Part shown: positions 1-14,700 of the stretch, piece by piece | How the letters are laid out: each line of letters opens with the position of its first letter | Position numbering within the stretch: the first letter of the stretch is position 1 | Notes under the pieces: model-generated | Database searches by the model: none | What the model was told of the DNA's origin: nothing | The model's input: only the letters and a program-made list of their open reading frames with translations | Origin: Arenicola marina | Taxonomy: Eukaryota > Annelida > Polychaeta > Arenicolidae | Direction of reading: 5' to 3' | Assembly: GCA_964019135.1 (NCBI GenBank) | Contig: OZ025249.1 | Coordinates: 10,342,039 to 10,406,038 of the forward strand | DNA length: 64,000 bases | Position numbers and translations under genes: made by a program

Positions 1-139
1 GGCTGATTTACTCCCCACCATCACCTGGTTAGAACTCATGCTATTGTATGACACTTTTCATTACATTTTTTAACCAAGCCGCGACATTAATTTTATGCTA
101 AAATATTAATTCTCAAGGTGACAAAATTAAACATAATTT

Positions 140-690
140 TTAACCCTCAACACCCACGATAGATTTGTTACCAGTGACCTGGTGTTGTTCAAGATTAGGC
201 ATTGCCATCTTGCCGGTGGCGTACCCGGCGCTGTTCATCCGGGGCTTGATACCTCGGAAGTCAACGCCAAGGTCAGGGACGCGCTCGCGGTCGCTGACGG
301 CGTACGGCACATAACCCAGCGCTGGTGACGGGACCCTCTCGTACAAGTCTTCAGTTGTGAGCGTGGACTTTGGCTTTGGCACGAATCGCGTGATGATTAT
401 AGCGGCTATCAGGACTACTCCAATGACGATGGCGGACAGTATGGCCGCGATGGCTATGACATTCATCTCTGCCCGGACATACGATATAGTCGTGTTAGAG
501 ATGGAGGTGGAGGTGGAGTTTGTCACAGTCTCTGTTGTGGTGTCTTCTAATGTTGTGTCTGGTAGTGTTGTTGTTGTGTATGGTAGTGTCGTTGTTGTGT
601 CTTCAAATGTTGTTGTGTCCATTGTTGTTGTTGTGGTGTCTTCCAATGTTGTTGTAGTTTGTATAGTAGTTGTGGTCAAGTCAAGGGGTA
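140..690 (-). CDS. Gene 1 exon 25: Thr-rich stalk, TM helix, cytoplasmic tail
   Basis: 551 bases from acceptor TTTCTTTCAG to a stop at 140-142. A Thr-rich, mucin-like stalk with repeats such as E-D-T-T-T-T and L-P-x-T-T-T-T leads to one hydrophobic segment (A-I-A-A-I-L-S-A-I-V-I-G-V-V-L-I-A-A-I-I). A basic stop-transfer stretch and a tail of about 79 residues with Tyr motifs Y-E-R-V, Y-V-P-Y and Y-A-T-G follow. The stalk is probably O-glycosylated (inference). No polyadenylation signal was recognised in the 139 bases left of the stop. Confidence 0.82.
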
Positions 691-3600
691 CTGAAAGAAA
701 GAAAACAACATTCTACACGCATTCATTCAAGTCTAACGCAAAGCCCGAAGGTTCATTTACAGGCCTTAACCTGTTTTATTTTGCTTCAATTATATTTGTA
801 CTCACAATTATTATGGATGTTAACAGAAACAATGCATTACAGCCATTTGAAAAATAATATTTAAGTTTTTTTTTGCAAATCAACAATTTACTAACATTAT
901 ATACTTATTACTGTTATGGTCAAGATTAATGTCAAACAAAATCAAAGGCAAAAGGAGAGATAATAGACCGTCAAAATTGTAACAGGATGGTATAGCTTTT
1001 TTGTACATATTCCAAAATTGCTCCCTGCAAATCTCCTATAAAAAAAACACAATTATGAATAATATCAAGCGCTTCAAGAAAAAAAACATACTTTAGCTGC
1101 TTTACGATGTGTGACAACTGAGATACGTAGAATATAATATATTAAAAATGTAATAAAGACTTTAGCTGGAGGAGTAAGATATAGGTGAAAGATAAGAATA
1201 AGGTCTCGTTTGGTATTTTATTCACCTGTGATTCTATAGGCAACAGCCTGGCCGTCGTGAACTGGTCCATACGTCGAGTAATTGACATTCAAAGCACACT
1301 CCATGACCCCCGGAGTAGCGTTATACGTTGACATGTACGCTGCATCTTCGTCGATTTTGTAACGCTAGAAATATAATATAAAGTGGGACATATTGTACAA
1401 TATGGATATATATATATATGTATATTTGTAAACAACTAAGCTGATGAAACGGATGCGCATTTTACCCGTTTAATGTGGATGTCTTCCTAATAATTGCCTC
1501 TCGAATTTAGGACAAGGAGTGGGGGGGGGGGGGGGGGGCGGGGCGGCGAGGAAAAAGGAGGTTTAACAAATAGGGACTAGGATGCTGGTCACTAATGGTA
1601 AAATAGGGAGGCCAGGAGAAACTCGCGTCCTTCAATAACTGCTATTGGGTAGATGGATGGGTATATGTCCCCTCTCTGTTCCGGTTACATGGATGGCACT
1701 TCATCAGTGAAATATATCTTCGACTTTGTTCTATGGCAGATAAACTGCCACGTGCAATGTGGAGTTATAGAAAACACTAGCCTCGTTACTCACAGCGCAG
1801 AGGAAGGAACTTCCGCCATTTTGGGCCAGGACGATGAGGTCGCCTGCCGTGTCGTCTGCTTCACCCAGAACTGTGGCGTTCAAGGTCATAACGCACGTGT
1901 AGGTCACTGCGGGAACTGTAATAACGAGTGAAAAGATAAATCATAGCTAAAGGGTGATTGATATCTATCGAACAACCTGCTTTACAAGTTATATAACACT
2001 TGTATTTGTCCATATGAGCGTCTATGTCACCTCGAATGAGATAGACGATACTACACCCTACGTCGTACCACAGAAGATCATGAAATATGACACATACTGA
2101 TCAGTACACTTAACATTGCGTTAACCTGGTTTCATAACCTTTATTACATAGTATATGAATTATACAATTTTTTTTAGATCTGGTTTGTCCAAATAACTGG
2201 GGTGTAATAATCGTATCGTTAATCTTAACCAACAACTATACAACAAAATTATGTCAGAACAATAATGTAATAATGTTCTTACGTGTGTTGCACGACTGCA
2301 ATGTAATGTTGTTTCCTTGGACTTGGGCTGTGGAGTTGTCTTCCCCCAAACACTGATCGATCCCTTCTTCAGAGGAGTAGCTCATACTATACATTCCATC
2401 GTTGAACGGACAGGAACCGTGTGTAAGATTAACTGGATCTGTTGGATACAAATTACGTGAATATCCTATGTCTAGTTCAGCGTATCCCACTTTCGACGCA
2501 ATGCGAATACTACCAACGTCATTTTGACAATTAATCACTGCTCTTTCATAATAAACCAAATAATGAGATAAAGTTTCTTTTAGGCCCTCATTAAGAATAA
2601 TATGTTAACTGTGATATTTGATGATATAAAGATAAGATACACATCTTAGATGGAATTATAAATCACGGGATTAATGGGCCTCCTATTAATTACTTTGACA
2701 GTTTTGGAGGCATCGTGTCTTCCGGTGGATAATACTAACACTGTATGAGCAGCCTGTAGGACGTGATATTCATAAGGGTCGCATTGCAATCCGAGATGTT
2801 CGCTTCGTTCACATCTGAAATACCCCCCAAAATATATAAGATATATATAACCCTGGTATATTTCCGTGTATATTTATGAATTATCTTGGCGTCGGCACAT
2901 ATTTGTATCCGGGAAACAACTAATGTATCAGGCAACCAAATAAATGTTCCCACTACAGTACGACCAACAAAATCAACAAAATGCACGCCTTGTGTTCATT
3001 GGTGTATACATAAAGTAGTCCGCCTGCCTAGGATTCATTCTCTGTCCAGGTATACGTTTGGCTGTTTGCATTAAAGCAATATATTCTGTAATAGAAGCAA
3101 TTTGGTCACCGGAGCAGAAGTTGGTGGCCGGCTGTTGAAATTGTTGTTTTACAGACTCTCAGAGATATAAAACATATATGCATCATAATTTTCAGATACT
3201 TTTAGTCTTGGTTTTAAATTGTAATATCCTGGTTTACACACGATATAGCATGATAAGCATACAGCATTAGCCTCATTATGTAAGTTCCACAGATTAGAAC
3301 AGATAGAAAATCTTAATTATCATTTAATGCGTTATGGCTTGCGAAGTAACGAACATAATTTATCAATGCATGATGTAATATCCGTGATTTTTGTTCACGA
3401 TATTGGTTTTGAAGTACAGTAGACCGACCTGGCAGTGTTTCTCCAAGCAGAATGACGTCATCGTCCACCAGCGTGTGTTGCGTACACCGGTGCCTCGGGG
3501 TGACCATGGTGTCGTTGGCCTCAGGCACGAGATACTCACTGATGGTGAAGATATCGCCGTTCCGGGCGCAGAAACAGCACGTGAAACGCTCTATGGAGTA

Positions 3601-6600
3601 AAGACACATACATTTAAGGTACAACATAACCTCAAAATGAACCCGACCAGGCCGGTGGGGTGTGTGTGTGTGTGTGTGTGTGCGTGTGTGTGTGTGTCTG
3701 TGTGTGTGGGGGAGGAGGGGGGGGGGGTCTTTTGTCTTTCTTCCTTTTCGTATCGCCTTCCAAAGCCGACTTTATGTTAATTTAATATGGAAGAATCATG
3801 GCGAGTCATACAAGTGTGATATATACACACATATTATTGATTGACCTGCCCCATGATGACGTAGATTGCCTGAGTTACCTGTGCCCGCCATGCCGCTGGC
3901 GCTCAGAATCATCCCCAGGTCGCTGAAAGAGGCCAGACGAAACTCGGCATCTGGGCCATTGACAGCGTCATAAATCCACTGGCGCTCACCGTAGGCAGTC
4001 CCATATGGACACGATGCTGCAAGGAGGAAATTTCATTGTCTTATTTAGAAGTGGGTTACTGCAAGGGAATGGTGAAGGACCAATATTTCATTGTAGAAAT
4101 AACGACTTTAGGGCTTTTAATTGTATGGCGTGTTCAATACCGCACATGTATCAAGATCAAATCGTGTATTTGAATCAAGGTCAAGGTAAACAGAAGCCCG
4201 CGGGGTAGTTTCCTTTCGGAGAGAGGCATGATCTGGGATCTTTATCCGCAACACACGTAGGTGGGTATCTTCGCATAGTAGAACCTTCATGGTTTTAAGA
4301 CATTTTTCTCTATTATAATAATTGATATACTCAGGATTTTATACCTATTGATCGTTTCCACATTGACTGTATTCATGGTTTTATTCATATCTACTTGACC
4401 CTTTATCATTTTTGCAATTGTTTTATCTTCAATATCACATTTATTAATTTTTCAGGGTTTTAGTATTGACTGCGGAGTTATTTATAATGAACTAAACCAG
4501 TATGGCAAGATATAGCCTTACACGCTGAAAGTGCCGTTAAGCCATACTCAATCAATCAATCGCATAGTAGAGCCCAGCCCCACGTGGCTGGTCGAGCAGC
4601 CATCACTCGATGAGGCCGAGCGCGCTGACCAATATTGGCGGCATTCATAATATTGGCGTAAGTCACACAAAGTTATCTTTCGGTGGCAGCTTCTCCAGTG
4701 CCTAGCACAATGGGGCATTTCACGAAGGTAGCTTAGCCGTCTGTGAGCTGTGACCAGTGGCGGATTTCACGAACGCAGTTTAGCCGACTAGGGCGCTTAG
4801 TCGTCTAAAGTTACCATGTAAACGATGGGCGATTTTAGCCGTCTAAGCCCCGTAGCCGGCTAAACTATGTTCGTGAAATAGGCCACAGGTCTACGGGGCG
4901 TAGTCGGCTAAAGTGACCATGTAAATGAATGGGCGATTTTAGCCGACTAATGCCGGGTTTACACGGCACGATCATTCCTTCAACAGTCGTAACAACGGTG
5001 GAAGCATCAGTCGGTCAACAGTTCACACGTTCAGACGGCGTACCAACCGACTCAACAATTATCCCTACCGCCACCTAGCGAACATATCATTTGAGCATCA
5101 TTCATAACGTCATGCATACAAGCCAAGCATACGTTCGTAATGGTCAAGATGCACACACAATATCAACGTCATCATTTTGACACTGATTGGCTAAAATGCT
5201 TGACGCTGATTGGTTGACAATTTCCAAATCGTGAAGAAACTTTAGAATATGCGCTGTGTTTGCAATGCGTGGAAAACCGGCCCTCCAATTGCACAGTTCG
5301 TCGAACAGTTGATTTGCTGCACTAAAGTTTACAACGTATTGCGTCGTGTGAACAGAGCATCAATTACTACCTCGAGTAGAGTTGAGTAGTTTTCTTTTCG
5401 CTATGCATGGTTAACTATGACTACGGGCCCTGACCACCATGATCAACCTTGCAGGTGCTATGGTGAACACGGAGCGACATGATCTTGAAAGAAACACTTA
5501 CTATTCTGATTACAAGCTTCGTCAAATCCCGTGCACGGAATATCCGGGCCGAACGAGAAGTGATCCGGAACGAACTTCCCGCAGCGACAGGATAGATGCT
5601 TCTTCTCAGAAGTGTCTTTTGTGAGACACTGGTAGTAATCACACCTATTGTAAGGGTCGGAGAATATCTTGTCCGGCGATGTACATGGATAATCTGCAAG
5701 TAATAAAACGCAATTGGTTATAGATAATTTGTATATATCTATGAGCCTTTTCACGCCGCGAAGTGCATATACATACTTTATTTTACTTGTTTATCTTTAC
5801 CTTTGTTTACAATGGATATTCTTCTCAAATAACACTTGATCACGACAGTTATCGCATTATCTAGTTACTTCTTCCGAGGATAGACTCTAGTGCTCATATT
5901 TTACCTTTCATGTAAAAGGCAATGTTTGCGCCTTGGCTTGTTGTGGCAGTGGCATTTCTTGGGCACATCAGCTGGTCCTTGTTTCCGACGTGCAGTGACA
6001 GGGACAGAGGATTCGTCTCCGTACTATTCTGCGAGTATCTCTGTGCAATTGAACAAACAAGATACATATTAATAAATAATTATACACATAACAACCGATA
6101 TTCGACCATAGGTCGAGGACGAAAATACATGAGTACATTTGGAAGCTGTATTAATGGCGACGTTACGAGTCGTCAGGGCCAATTTTGGCTAAAGGGCCTT
6201 ATAGGGGCAATTTGGGCCTTCGACAGGCAGTGTGGCACTGTAGGCGGAGCTTAATTGGACATCCAGTTTGAAGCCAAGGCGCTTCTCTTGAAGCAATATT
6301 AACGGTACTTTCGTATCTTTTATTTATTATGTCTTCGTGACTTTACGAACTTCATTTGACGATCACGACAATATTCGCGATGGCTTCTATTTTGTTAAGT
6401 ATACCTACTTACGAAATCATGGGTGAACTCATGAACTTGTGGGTGATGGTAGCTATTGCCAAATTAGCTGAACATCAAGCAGGCCCAAACTTTCGTAGGA
6501 GCACGTAAGCTATGACGTTGACGCACACTTAGCCCCCTCGCCATAGGTGTCTCTGAAGACGACGTGTTTAAGTGAACATGAAATTTTGTTTTCAAGAGCG

Positions 6601-8683
6601 ATTGCTTGAATTATGAATGGCGCTACGAATTTTACTTTTTATCTAATAATACGTCATCGTGACGTGACATGACGTCATTTGACGTTCGCGCAAATGATCA
6701 AGATGGCTTTTATTTCTTTAATATGTCTACTTATCAACTCGGATTATGACAGCTATTGCCAAAGTGGCTAAAAGTAAAGCAAACCCAACATTTCGTAGGG
6801 GACGTTAGCCATGACGTCATTTTTGACGCATACTTATCCCCTGCGCCAAAACAGTTACACACGGCACAAACTGTTCCTTGAACACGACCTGCAACGTAAA
6901 GCGACCCGAAAGTCGCCATACCTTATAATAGCTGAGTAATAGCTTACGTACGATGTGTGACGTCATGACGTCATAGTGACGTTATGACGTGACGCACGAC
7001 AACGTCCAGATGGCAATAGGCCAAGGTTTACTGCCACAACTTATTCGATTGAAGAGCTAGGCGATAGAAAGAATAGTCCTTCAGCTATGGCTTGACGAAA
7101 TGGCCAAAAGTTGCATTAGTTCATCATTGCGGAGACACGGAGACCTAGGACAAGAACAAAGAACACTGCATGCGAAGTGATATAGCAACTCATTTGTTTC
7201 TTTTACTAGTTCTCTGCCGATCAATGGTCTCTACCATTTGGCGTAAAGATCACAGCTCTGGCATGTTTTTCTTAATTTTGGCGTTGTTTTAAAGATGGAC
7301 ACAATCTCCATTCACTCATCATTGGTGGCCCCGCAAAGGTGTCATCCCACTTTGAAGCGCTCTAGCGCCATAACTGAGCAACATCCGCCTGATTGAAGCA
7401 TTAAGTGATCTGTAGATGCTTATTGGCAACTATTTGGCGAAAAGAATGCAATATTAGTATTTTTATCAGATTTTTGACGATTTTTCTTTCAATCGCAAGA
7501 ATCTGTATGTTTATCATTAGGCCAGTGGCTTCGTTGCCATGGAAACAAAAAGTAATACAGATATCGCCGTGTTTTTCTTATAACTTGCTTTAAGGTGATA
7601 TTACCTCACTGTGTGGCGAAGGAGACTGAAATAGCTTTAGCTGAAGCAGGTCATATTCGATCAAGTTCATTTTTCCCCATAGGATCCCATGTTAAACGAT
7701 TTCGACTATATACCGAAAAGTAATGTGGCTATGGAACCATGTTGACAGATTATGACTCAGCTTAGTATTACCCATCCACAGGTGCAAGCATTGAGTGATG
7801 GCTTGAATAGGACACCCGTGGGAGCCTCTGCTAACACCAAAAAGCCGTATCTTTCACCATTGGCCAAATTTCAAAAAAATCCTGTGACGTCACTATTTGC
7901 TCCAATCGCATGCGATAAGCACTGAGGCTACTATGTATCATGTTTAACTAAGACAAAAATGCCGGTGTCGCTTGATGGAGGCACTTGTGAAATACACGAC
8001 ACAACATTTTCCCAGCCTAAAGATACAGCGCTTTAACATGGGAAGTCCCATAGAGAACTGCCGTCGGCCCTGGAACCGGAAGTAAGATAGGAACATATTG
8101 TTTTTAGTTCGCAGCTATACGAGGAACTACGTTTTTTACAATATGATGCTACTCACTAATTTTTGAGATTTTTTCCTGATTTTTGACGATTTTTTTTAAG
8201 TACGAAAAGTGACGTCATCGTGACGTCATGTGACGCATCAGAGAACTCTAACATTCAACACAACTCATCTCAATTCATATTTCTATGGCATATCAGAACA
8301 TCATAGCGATAGCTTGATGGCAAATGTGCCCAAAAGCGAGAAAATTGACAGAGGTCATTTAGTGGGTTTTCCGCAAAACGTACCACCTCATTATACTCGA
8401 AATGAGTATTACGCATCAAAAAGTGAACAATACCCGAAAACTGCGCCTTAAAGTGTAGCACATTTTGCAGCTCACCCGGGATCTCTAGCTGTAATATTAA
8501 CGGAGATATATGCATTCTTAGTTTTTTTCTCCAAAAAATCGCTATGACCTTGACCTTTGACCTTTTGACCTGGTTGACGAGTATGTTCTAGCCCTACTGC
8601 GTGGCTATACGGTACTGAAGACTGCGAACCGATGCATGCATTTGTTAGGCCATAAGAAGACTTCCCGTTTTTGCGTGAAACAG

Positions 8684-8716
<33 letters not shown>

Positions 8717-11700
8717 GAAACAGACGAACAAACACGACCGAGCGACATATGACGAAAATTGAAAATTTTCGTCATAATAAGCCCAAAATAAGTGAAGCAG
8801 TTTAAACTATCCATATCTAAATGTCTAACGGCAGAAATGGATGATTAAAAAAATATATACTTTCCCGGTTTAAGACATTTTCTAAAGCAGCCGCCCCAAG
8901 GCATATCAAAAAATAAAGACACCATTACAACATACCGCGCAGTACGTGGCCTCCGTATCCTCGCGGAACAACAACACCATATTATCGCCCGCGGAATCGG
9001 GATGCAGATCCGACGCTTCCAGATTATCGATACACCGGAAGTTGCCGTCCAAAGGTCTCTCTGAAAGCGATATGTCAATATTCACTGTGTGCCTGGAGTA
9101 TTTCTGTAGTACAACCATATGATGTGAGTGCGCACGGGGGACAAACCCACCCCATCTTCAAAGAAGGCAATTCGGCAGTTGGAGGTCCAGAAGTTTCCGA
9201 GGGCTTGATGCATGATGGTAGGCAGATCAAATATTTTCAATTATTACCGGTAATATATTGATGTCACGCCTTCGTTTCGTTTCCTTAAGTAAGTATCAGT
9301 GTGCATCCATTGTCTTTTCAAATTAATGTTTGCATCATATTTTGATAAACATCTCAAACAGTCGCCATTAATGTCTAGCGTAGTTTGTAATGTGGGTTTA
9401 GTGAAACGACCCCCTGTACACCCACTCCGTGCATTATCACACCCTCCACCCACCGTATTCAGCACTGCTTTCATTGCACGAGTCTATCTGTATCAGACCA
9501 TCGACTAGTCTGGCGACAGAGTCGATGTCGTTAGGACACCGGATGTCGCCTGGAGTCTCCTCGTACGTCACCTGCCAGACCCTGCCCGGCGGCACCCGGA
9601 AGGGACACCCTGGGACCGGACCCAGGGGGGCTACGGACAGCACCAAGGGAGTCATTGATTTGCATTCATGTACATATCTTAGCGTTAAAGTCACCGAGGT
9701 GGATGCATGTGGGTTGTTTAATTACAATGGAATATTGGAGCACTCCAATTTTTGGAAAGTCACGCAACTGATGGATTTAATTTGATGAAAGATGCTCATG
9801 TATGTAAAATGTGCATTTCGGGTGAAAGTCTTCATCTGGTCTGCATTTAACACATATGTTAGGCATACTGAATTGTTACGTTAAAATGTGAAATAAAATG
9901 GAATTCAAAGAGCAATGACTTAAGCATATTTCGAAAAACACCTATACTTACATTTCAGGAAAACCTTGTACAACGGTTCATTCTGCAACAGAGCCGGACA
10001 CATTGCCGCTGAATCTCCTGTGGCAAAAGTGGAAAGTGGACAATATATCATTATTGGACAATAATTGGCGATCACATGGTATTGAGACAACGGTAATTCT
10101 TGCGTTAAGTACTCCCAAGTTATAGGTATACAGGAAGCTGCGTGAGATCGTAAGACAAATGACAAATGCAAATGTTATGAGCTTTATATTACTAATGACG
10201 TAACGCATAATCATTGACAAGTCATTGTTCATTATAAGAGCTTGCCAGGTTAACTACCTTCCTTCTCGGTGCAATTAGATGTTTACGCTCTGATTGAATA
10301 AAATCAAAGATAATGTAATTATAGTATTATTCTTGATGTGATTAACGAATGACCAATGTGAGCTATTTACCCGAGAGTAGTTCGGTAGATATTTGTATTA
10401 ACCCGTTGCTCTGATTTCCGAGTCGACCCTCGTTGCAATATGTTTCATTCGTGCCTACGTTGGTCGTCACATAGCCGTACCACATTGTGTCATTCTCCTC
10501 CGACAGACACCTGAGGCTCCCTGAATGAAACAAAGAAAGTGACACTTACAAGAACTGAAAGGCGTCCAAGCCGAACATTGTACACTTGACGCCTAATAGG
10601 TCAAGCGCCAGGCTATTATTACGAGTTGATGGTCTTGCTGACTACGCCTATGTACACTAACGTTCCATCAGATGACCCGCCTAGCTGCCCCCTAACTCCC
10701 CCCGCCCCCCTAGCTACGCGAGCCGTGTTTCTGGCAGCTATATATAGAAACCAGAATACAGCATACAAAAACCAAGAAAAAGAGCATACGGCCACAATTC
10801 ACGAAAAAGACTACGATTTACGTTCCAAAGATAATAGACCATTTCAGACCATTGAACTAGTCACTAAATCTTATATTTCGAAAGTTGTATGTAGAGGTTA
10901 CACCAAAGTAGCAAGGCGTTGGGTGTCATGTAACACTCAACGCATATGTAAGGTAAAGTTGAATTCATAGTCAACTTGTAAGGACAGTAAGGAGTTTTGA
11001 AAATCGTTAGGCATTTTATTGGTCCTTAATCAATCGGTAGCAACCCTTCATTTTTATTATCTATGATTATCATAGCGGGCTGCTACAGATTGATATCGGA
11101 ACAATAAAATGCGATCTTAGCCTATTCCCAAATATCGCTCTGTGCTAGGCCGGGACGTGGTTCAAACCTTACATGCTTGTGCAGGATGTATTCGCACAGA
11201 GCATATTGTTACGTCCGAGATATTGCTCATCTCTAACTTGACCGTTTGCGGATATTAACTTAAAGGTTAAAGCAACCGATCAAACTGACAATACAATAGA
11301 AAATACAGTACAATACATAGCATTACTCATCTACCGGCTTAATACTTTGTGGACTAATCTGTAACTCAGCCAGTAACTCACCCTCCTTGGCGGTGGTGTT
11401 CATGGCCTCATCACTCGAGGTGATGGCAACATAGCTGGCTCCGTAGTTGTAGTAATACTTCGTCGAGTCCTCCGTTTTGACATGCCAGTCAGTGTTACTC
11501 CAGGACTCCGGAAAGTCACATTGGTGTGCTGCGACGAGAACATAATGTGTGGGTTATGCAACGGGAGCACCGAAACTTTATACCTCTGATGACAACTGCA
11601 TAGCTGCACGATCCTTAATGCACTTTCGAAATAGTCAAGCCATTTTCACGTTTACGTGTAAAATATTATTACATATTTAACTGCAAACATAGCATTAACA

Positions 11701-14700
11701 CATAATTCGAAAGTGAATGTAACGTTCCTCGGGGGGGTTTTCCTGCGTGTGTGAAGGCATTCTTTGGAGGGGGGGCGATAATTAGCTATTTTTGAAGGGT
11801 TCTCAAAACTGATAATTGTTAGATGGAGGGCACACAAACAGCAGATAGGTCATTAAAGTTACTGTGTCAACAAATCATATCGGAGGGAGGCGCCTTTGCC
11901 GCTGGAACAGCCTTTAAATCTATCTCTAAAACACTCTCCAGCAAGGAGGCCTAAAAGTCGGTGAATATACAGCAAGTAAAAAGGTACGGAAGCACGTTGG
12001 TGCCAAGGGATGGCATATAATTATGTGGTGGCCGTCAGATAATTTAAGCGCCGGGCCGCCAGATAATCTGTAAATAAAGAATTTTCATCCCTTGGCACCA
12101 GTGTCGTAGTGTTGAACCCTTGGTCGGGAGATATTATTCATGTCAGTTACGTTAGTGTGCTGACGTCACTACACAAATCTGTGCGTTCACACTGGTCTAA
12201 GGATTACTTTTGTTGAAATAGTGACTATATCGCAGCCTATTTACATGCGCCATCTTAGATTTTTTACATTTTAAAATCAAGACTAAAAGTATCTCGAAAT
12301 GATGATGCGTATGTTTTATATGTAAAACAGCAACTTCAACATAAAACTGCGCGGTTTATTTATATCGCGCGCGGACGTCTTAGCGAGCCTCGGTCGACAT
12401 AACATAGAACAGGCACGCAGGGATATAAAGCCGGCCACCAACTTCTGCTCCGGTGAACAAATTTGCTTCTCTCCGGATAGCCCACGGGCTTTCAGGATTA
12501 AAATTCAAGACAGAATATATTTATTTGACATGGAGAAGATATTGGCAATAAAAAACTTACGGAATATATTATTTAAGGTCCGCTTAGAGCTACAAGGAGG
12601 GTCACGTGGTCACCGTATCACGGATGCCCTCTAAGTGCCCATCCCTCCCTCCGGAACACGATCTTGGCATTGGGAAAAATGACGTGCATTTCGGCCGTCG
12701 ACCCACCTGTCAAGATATATGATGTCGCTTGGCCGTTGTGGATTGGACCAAAGCTTTCGTAATTCCAGGTAATTCCAAGAGCACACTCCATCACGCCGAG
12801 AGTCTCGCTGTAGAGGGACAAGTACGCCACATCCCCGTCAACCTTGTAGCGCTGAAGGAAACAGACCCAACATCTCGCAATATTAAACGGTGGATATGGC
12901 ACACGAAAAAAGTTACTCTGCTTAAAGTATTAGGGGTTATGGGACAATATAAGCACAGTCAAAGGGGCCATTTGAATAAGATTTCGTTACAGGATTTTTT
13001 TTCAATTTTATAAAAAATATTTTGCAACCGTTAATTTGATGAATACTGTTGACTGGTAAATCATTGCACGAAGATGGCTACACAGCAAAAACAGCCGTAT
13101 AGCAATTATTTTATAGCAGTTTAATAAGCATCTAAAATGTTGGTTAACAAGCTCCTAACTCTTTTTGAAACGATTCCCAGGACTTGCGGGCATATACCAC
13201 CCCTTCAGCTCACTGACGCTGGTAAAATCGATTAAAAAGTATTCACACAACCGGTCTCACCCCGCAGAAGAAGGAATCCCCGCCATTTTGGGCCAGGACG
13301 ATGAGGTCGCCGGCCGTGTCGTCTGCTTCACCCAGAACTATGGCGCTCAAGGTCATGACGCACGTGTAGTTCTCCATGACTGCAGCAGATGAACATAAAC
13401 TCTTATGCATGATGCTGCATACACTTTATGATACCTGTAACTTTATCATTAAATGTGGAATTCTGCAATATAAGTCTAGAACTGATTGCTGCAGGTGGCC
13501 TACCTCCATCACAAGACGACAGTAATAGTGTGGTGTTATCCACGGTGGCCAGAGACTCGTCTTGGTCCCGGCACCTGTCTGGTTCACCCTCCACGGAGTA
13601 GGTCAGCTGGTGTAAACCATTGGCAAACGGGCACTTCTCTGAGGACGGCGGATCTGGAGATAATATAACAAGTCAGCCGAGCTCAAAGTGCGTCACATTC
13701 TATCGTTGAACGATACTTGAATCGTAGGCTGTAACATGAATTTTATCTTGAACTATTACATTTTAGTTTCATTATGTGATGTGACAGATGGGTGCACATT
13801 GCATTGTGCAAAGCGCACACTATATAGTAAAGAATATTTTCACCTTATTTACTTTCTATCGGCACTCTATACTAACAAATTTTACATTATATCATTATTC
13901 AGGAGGACATAATGTTTGGACCTTATTGCATTCTATCAACAATATGTTGGTGAGAGTGGTTGGACATTACTTACATTGTATCAGCAATCTGTTGGTGGGA
14001 ATGTTCGTCAGGCGGTCTTCGCAATGATCGATATTAGGCTCCATGAGTTCTGCGAGACAAGATATTCTAAATACATATAACGAATATTTAGAGAAAAAGT
14101 TCGTTTTGTGTACAATATCCTGAGAACCAATATTTGCACATTCGCCAATTATCAGAGAACCCCGTCATCATTTCATATAAATGTAACAACACGGTACATC
14201 TTGTCTGAATCGAACAATTGCTGCATCATGGACTATGTAATTTGGGGCTTCACATAACATATTCGTTACAACAAAAAGACATCGTTTACAATTTACCCGG
14301 CTGGGCCTCCTTCAGCAGGATAGCATCGTCCAAGATAACAACTTGGGAGCAAATGTGAACTTGAGTGTCTGTGTCGTTGGGAACTTGGAAATGGATGATT
14401 GTGCTGTTCCGTAGATCCTGTTGGACGTTACAGCAGACGTACGCCTCTAAGGGTTGCGAAATGAATATATGTACATTGCGTATAATGCGTATGCCAGGGG
14501 TATGGTTCTTTCATAGATAATTGCGTTACATTAAGAGATATAATAGATGATAAAATAGTGGGTAAAATAGTGTGCTTGGTGTGGTTTTCCTAACGTCAAT
14601 GTCCTTATAAATGTATTACATTTCACACTAATTAAAAAAAGAAAATTCATCCGATGGTAAAAAAATAAAAAGACGATGGCAAATAATTAATTGTCGGCAA

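Larger units (their letters stand above)
584..11211 (+). repeat. Segmental duplication block A, left copy
   Basis: Direct-repeat partner of 53538-64000. It covers gene 1 exons 14-24 and part of exon 25 with all introns. Introns as well as exons match, apart from microsatellite length changes and a few indels. The right copy continues past the window edge. Confidence 0.9.

Noticed and set aside
357-857. 166-codon plus-strand open frame rich in Val
   Set aside because: It is the antisense shadow of the Thr-rich stalk exon of gene 1 (ACN codons read backward as Val/Cys).
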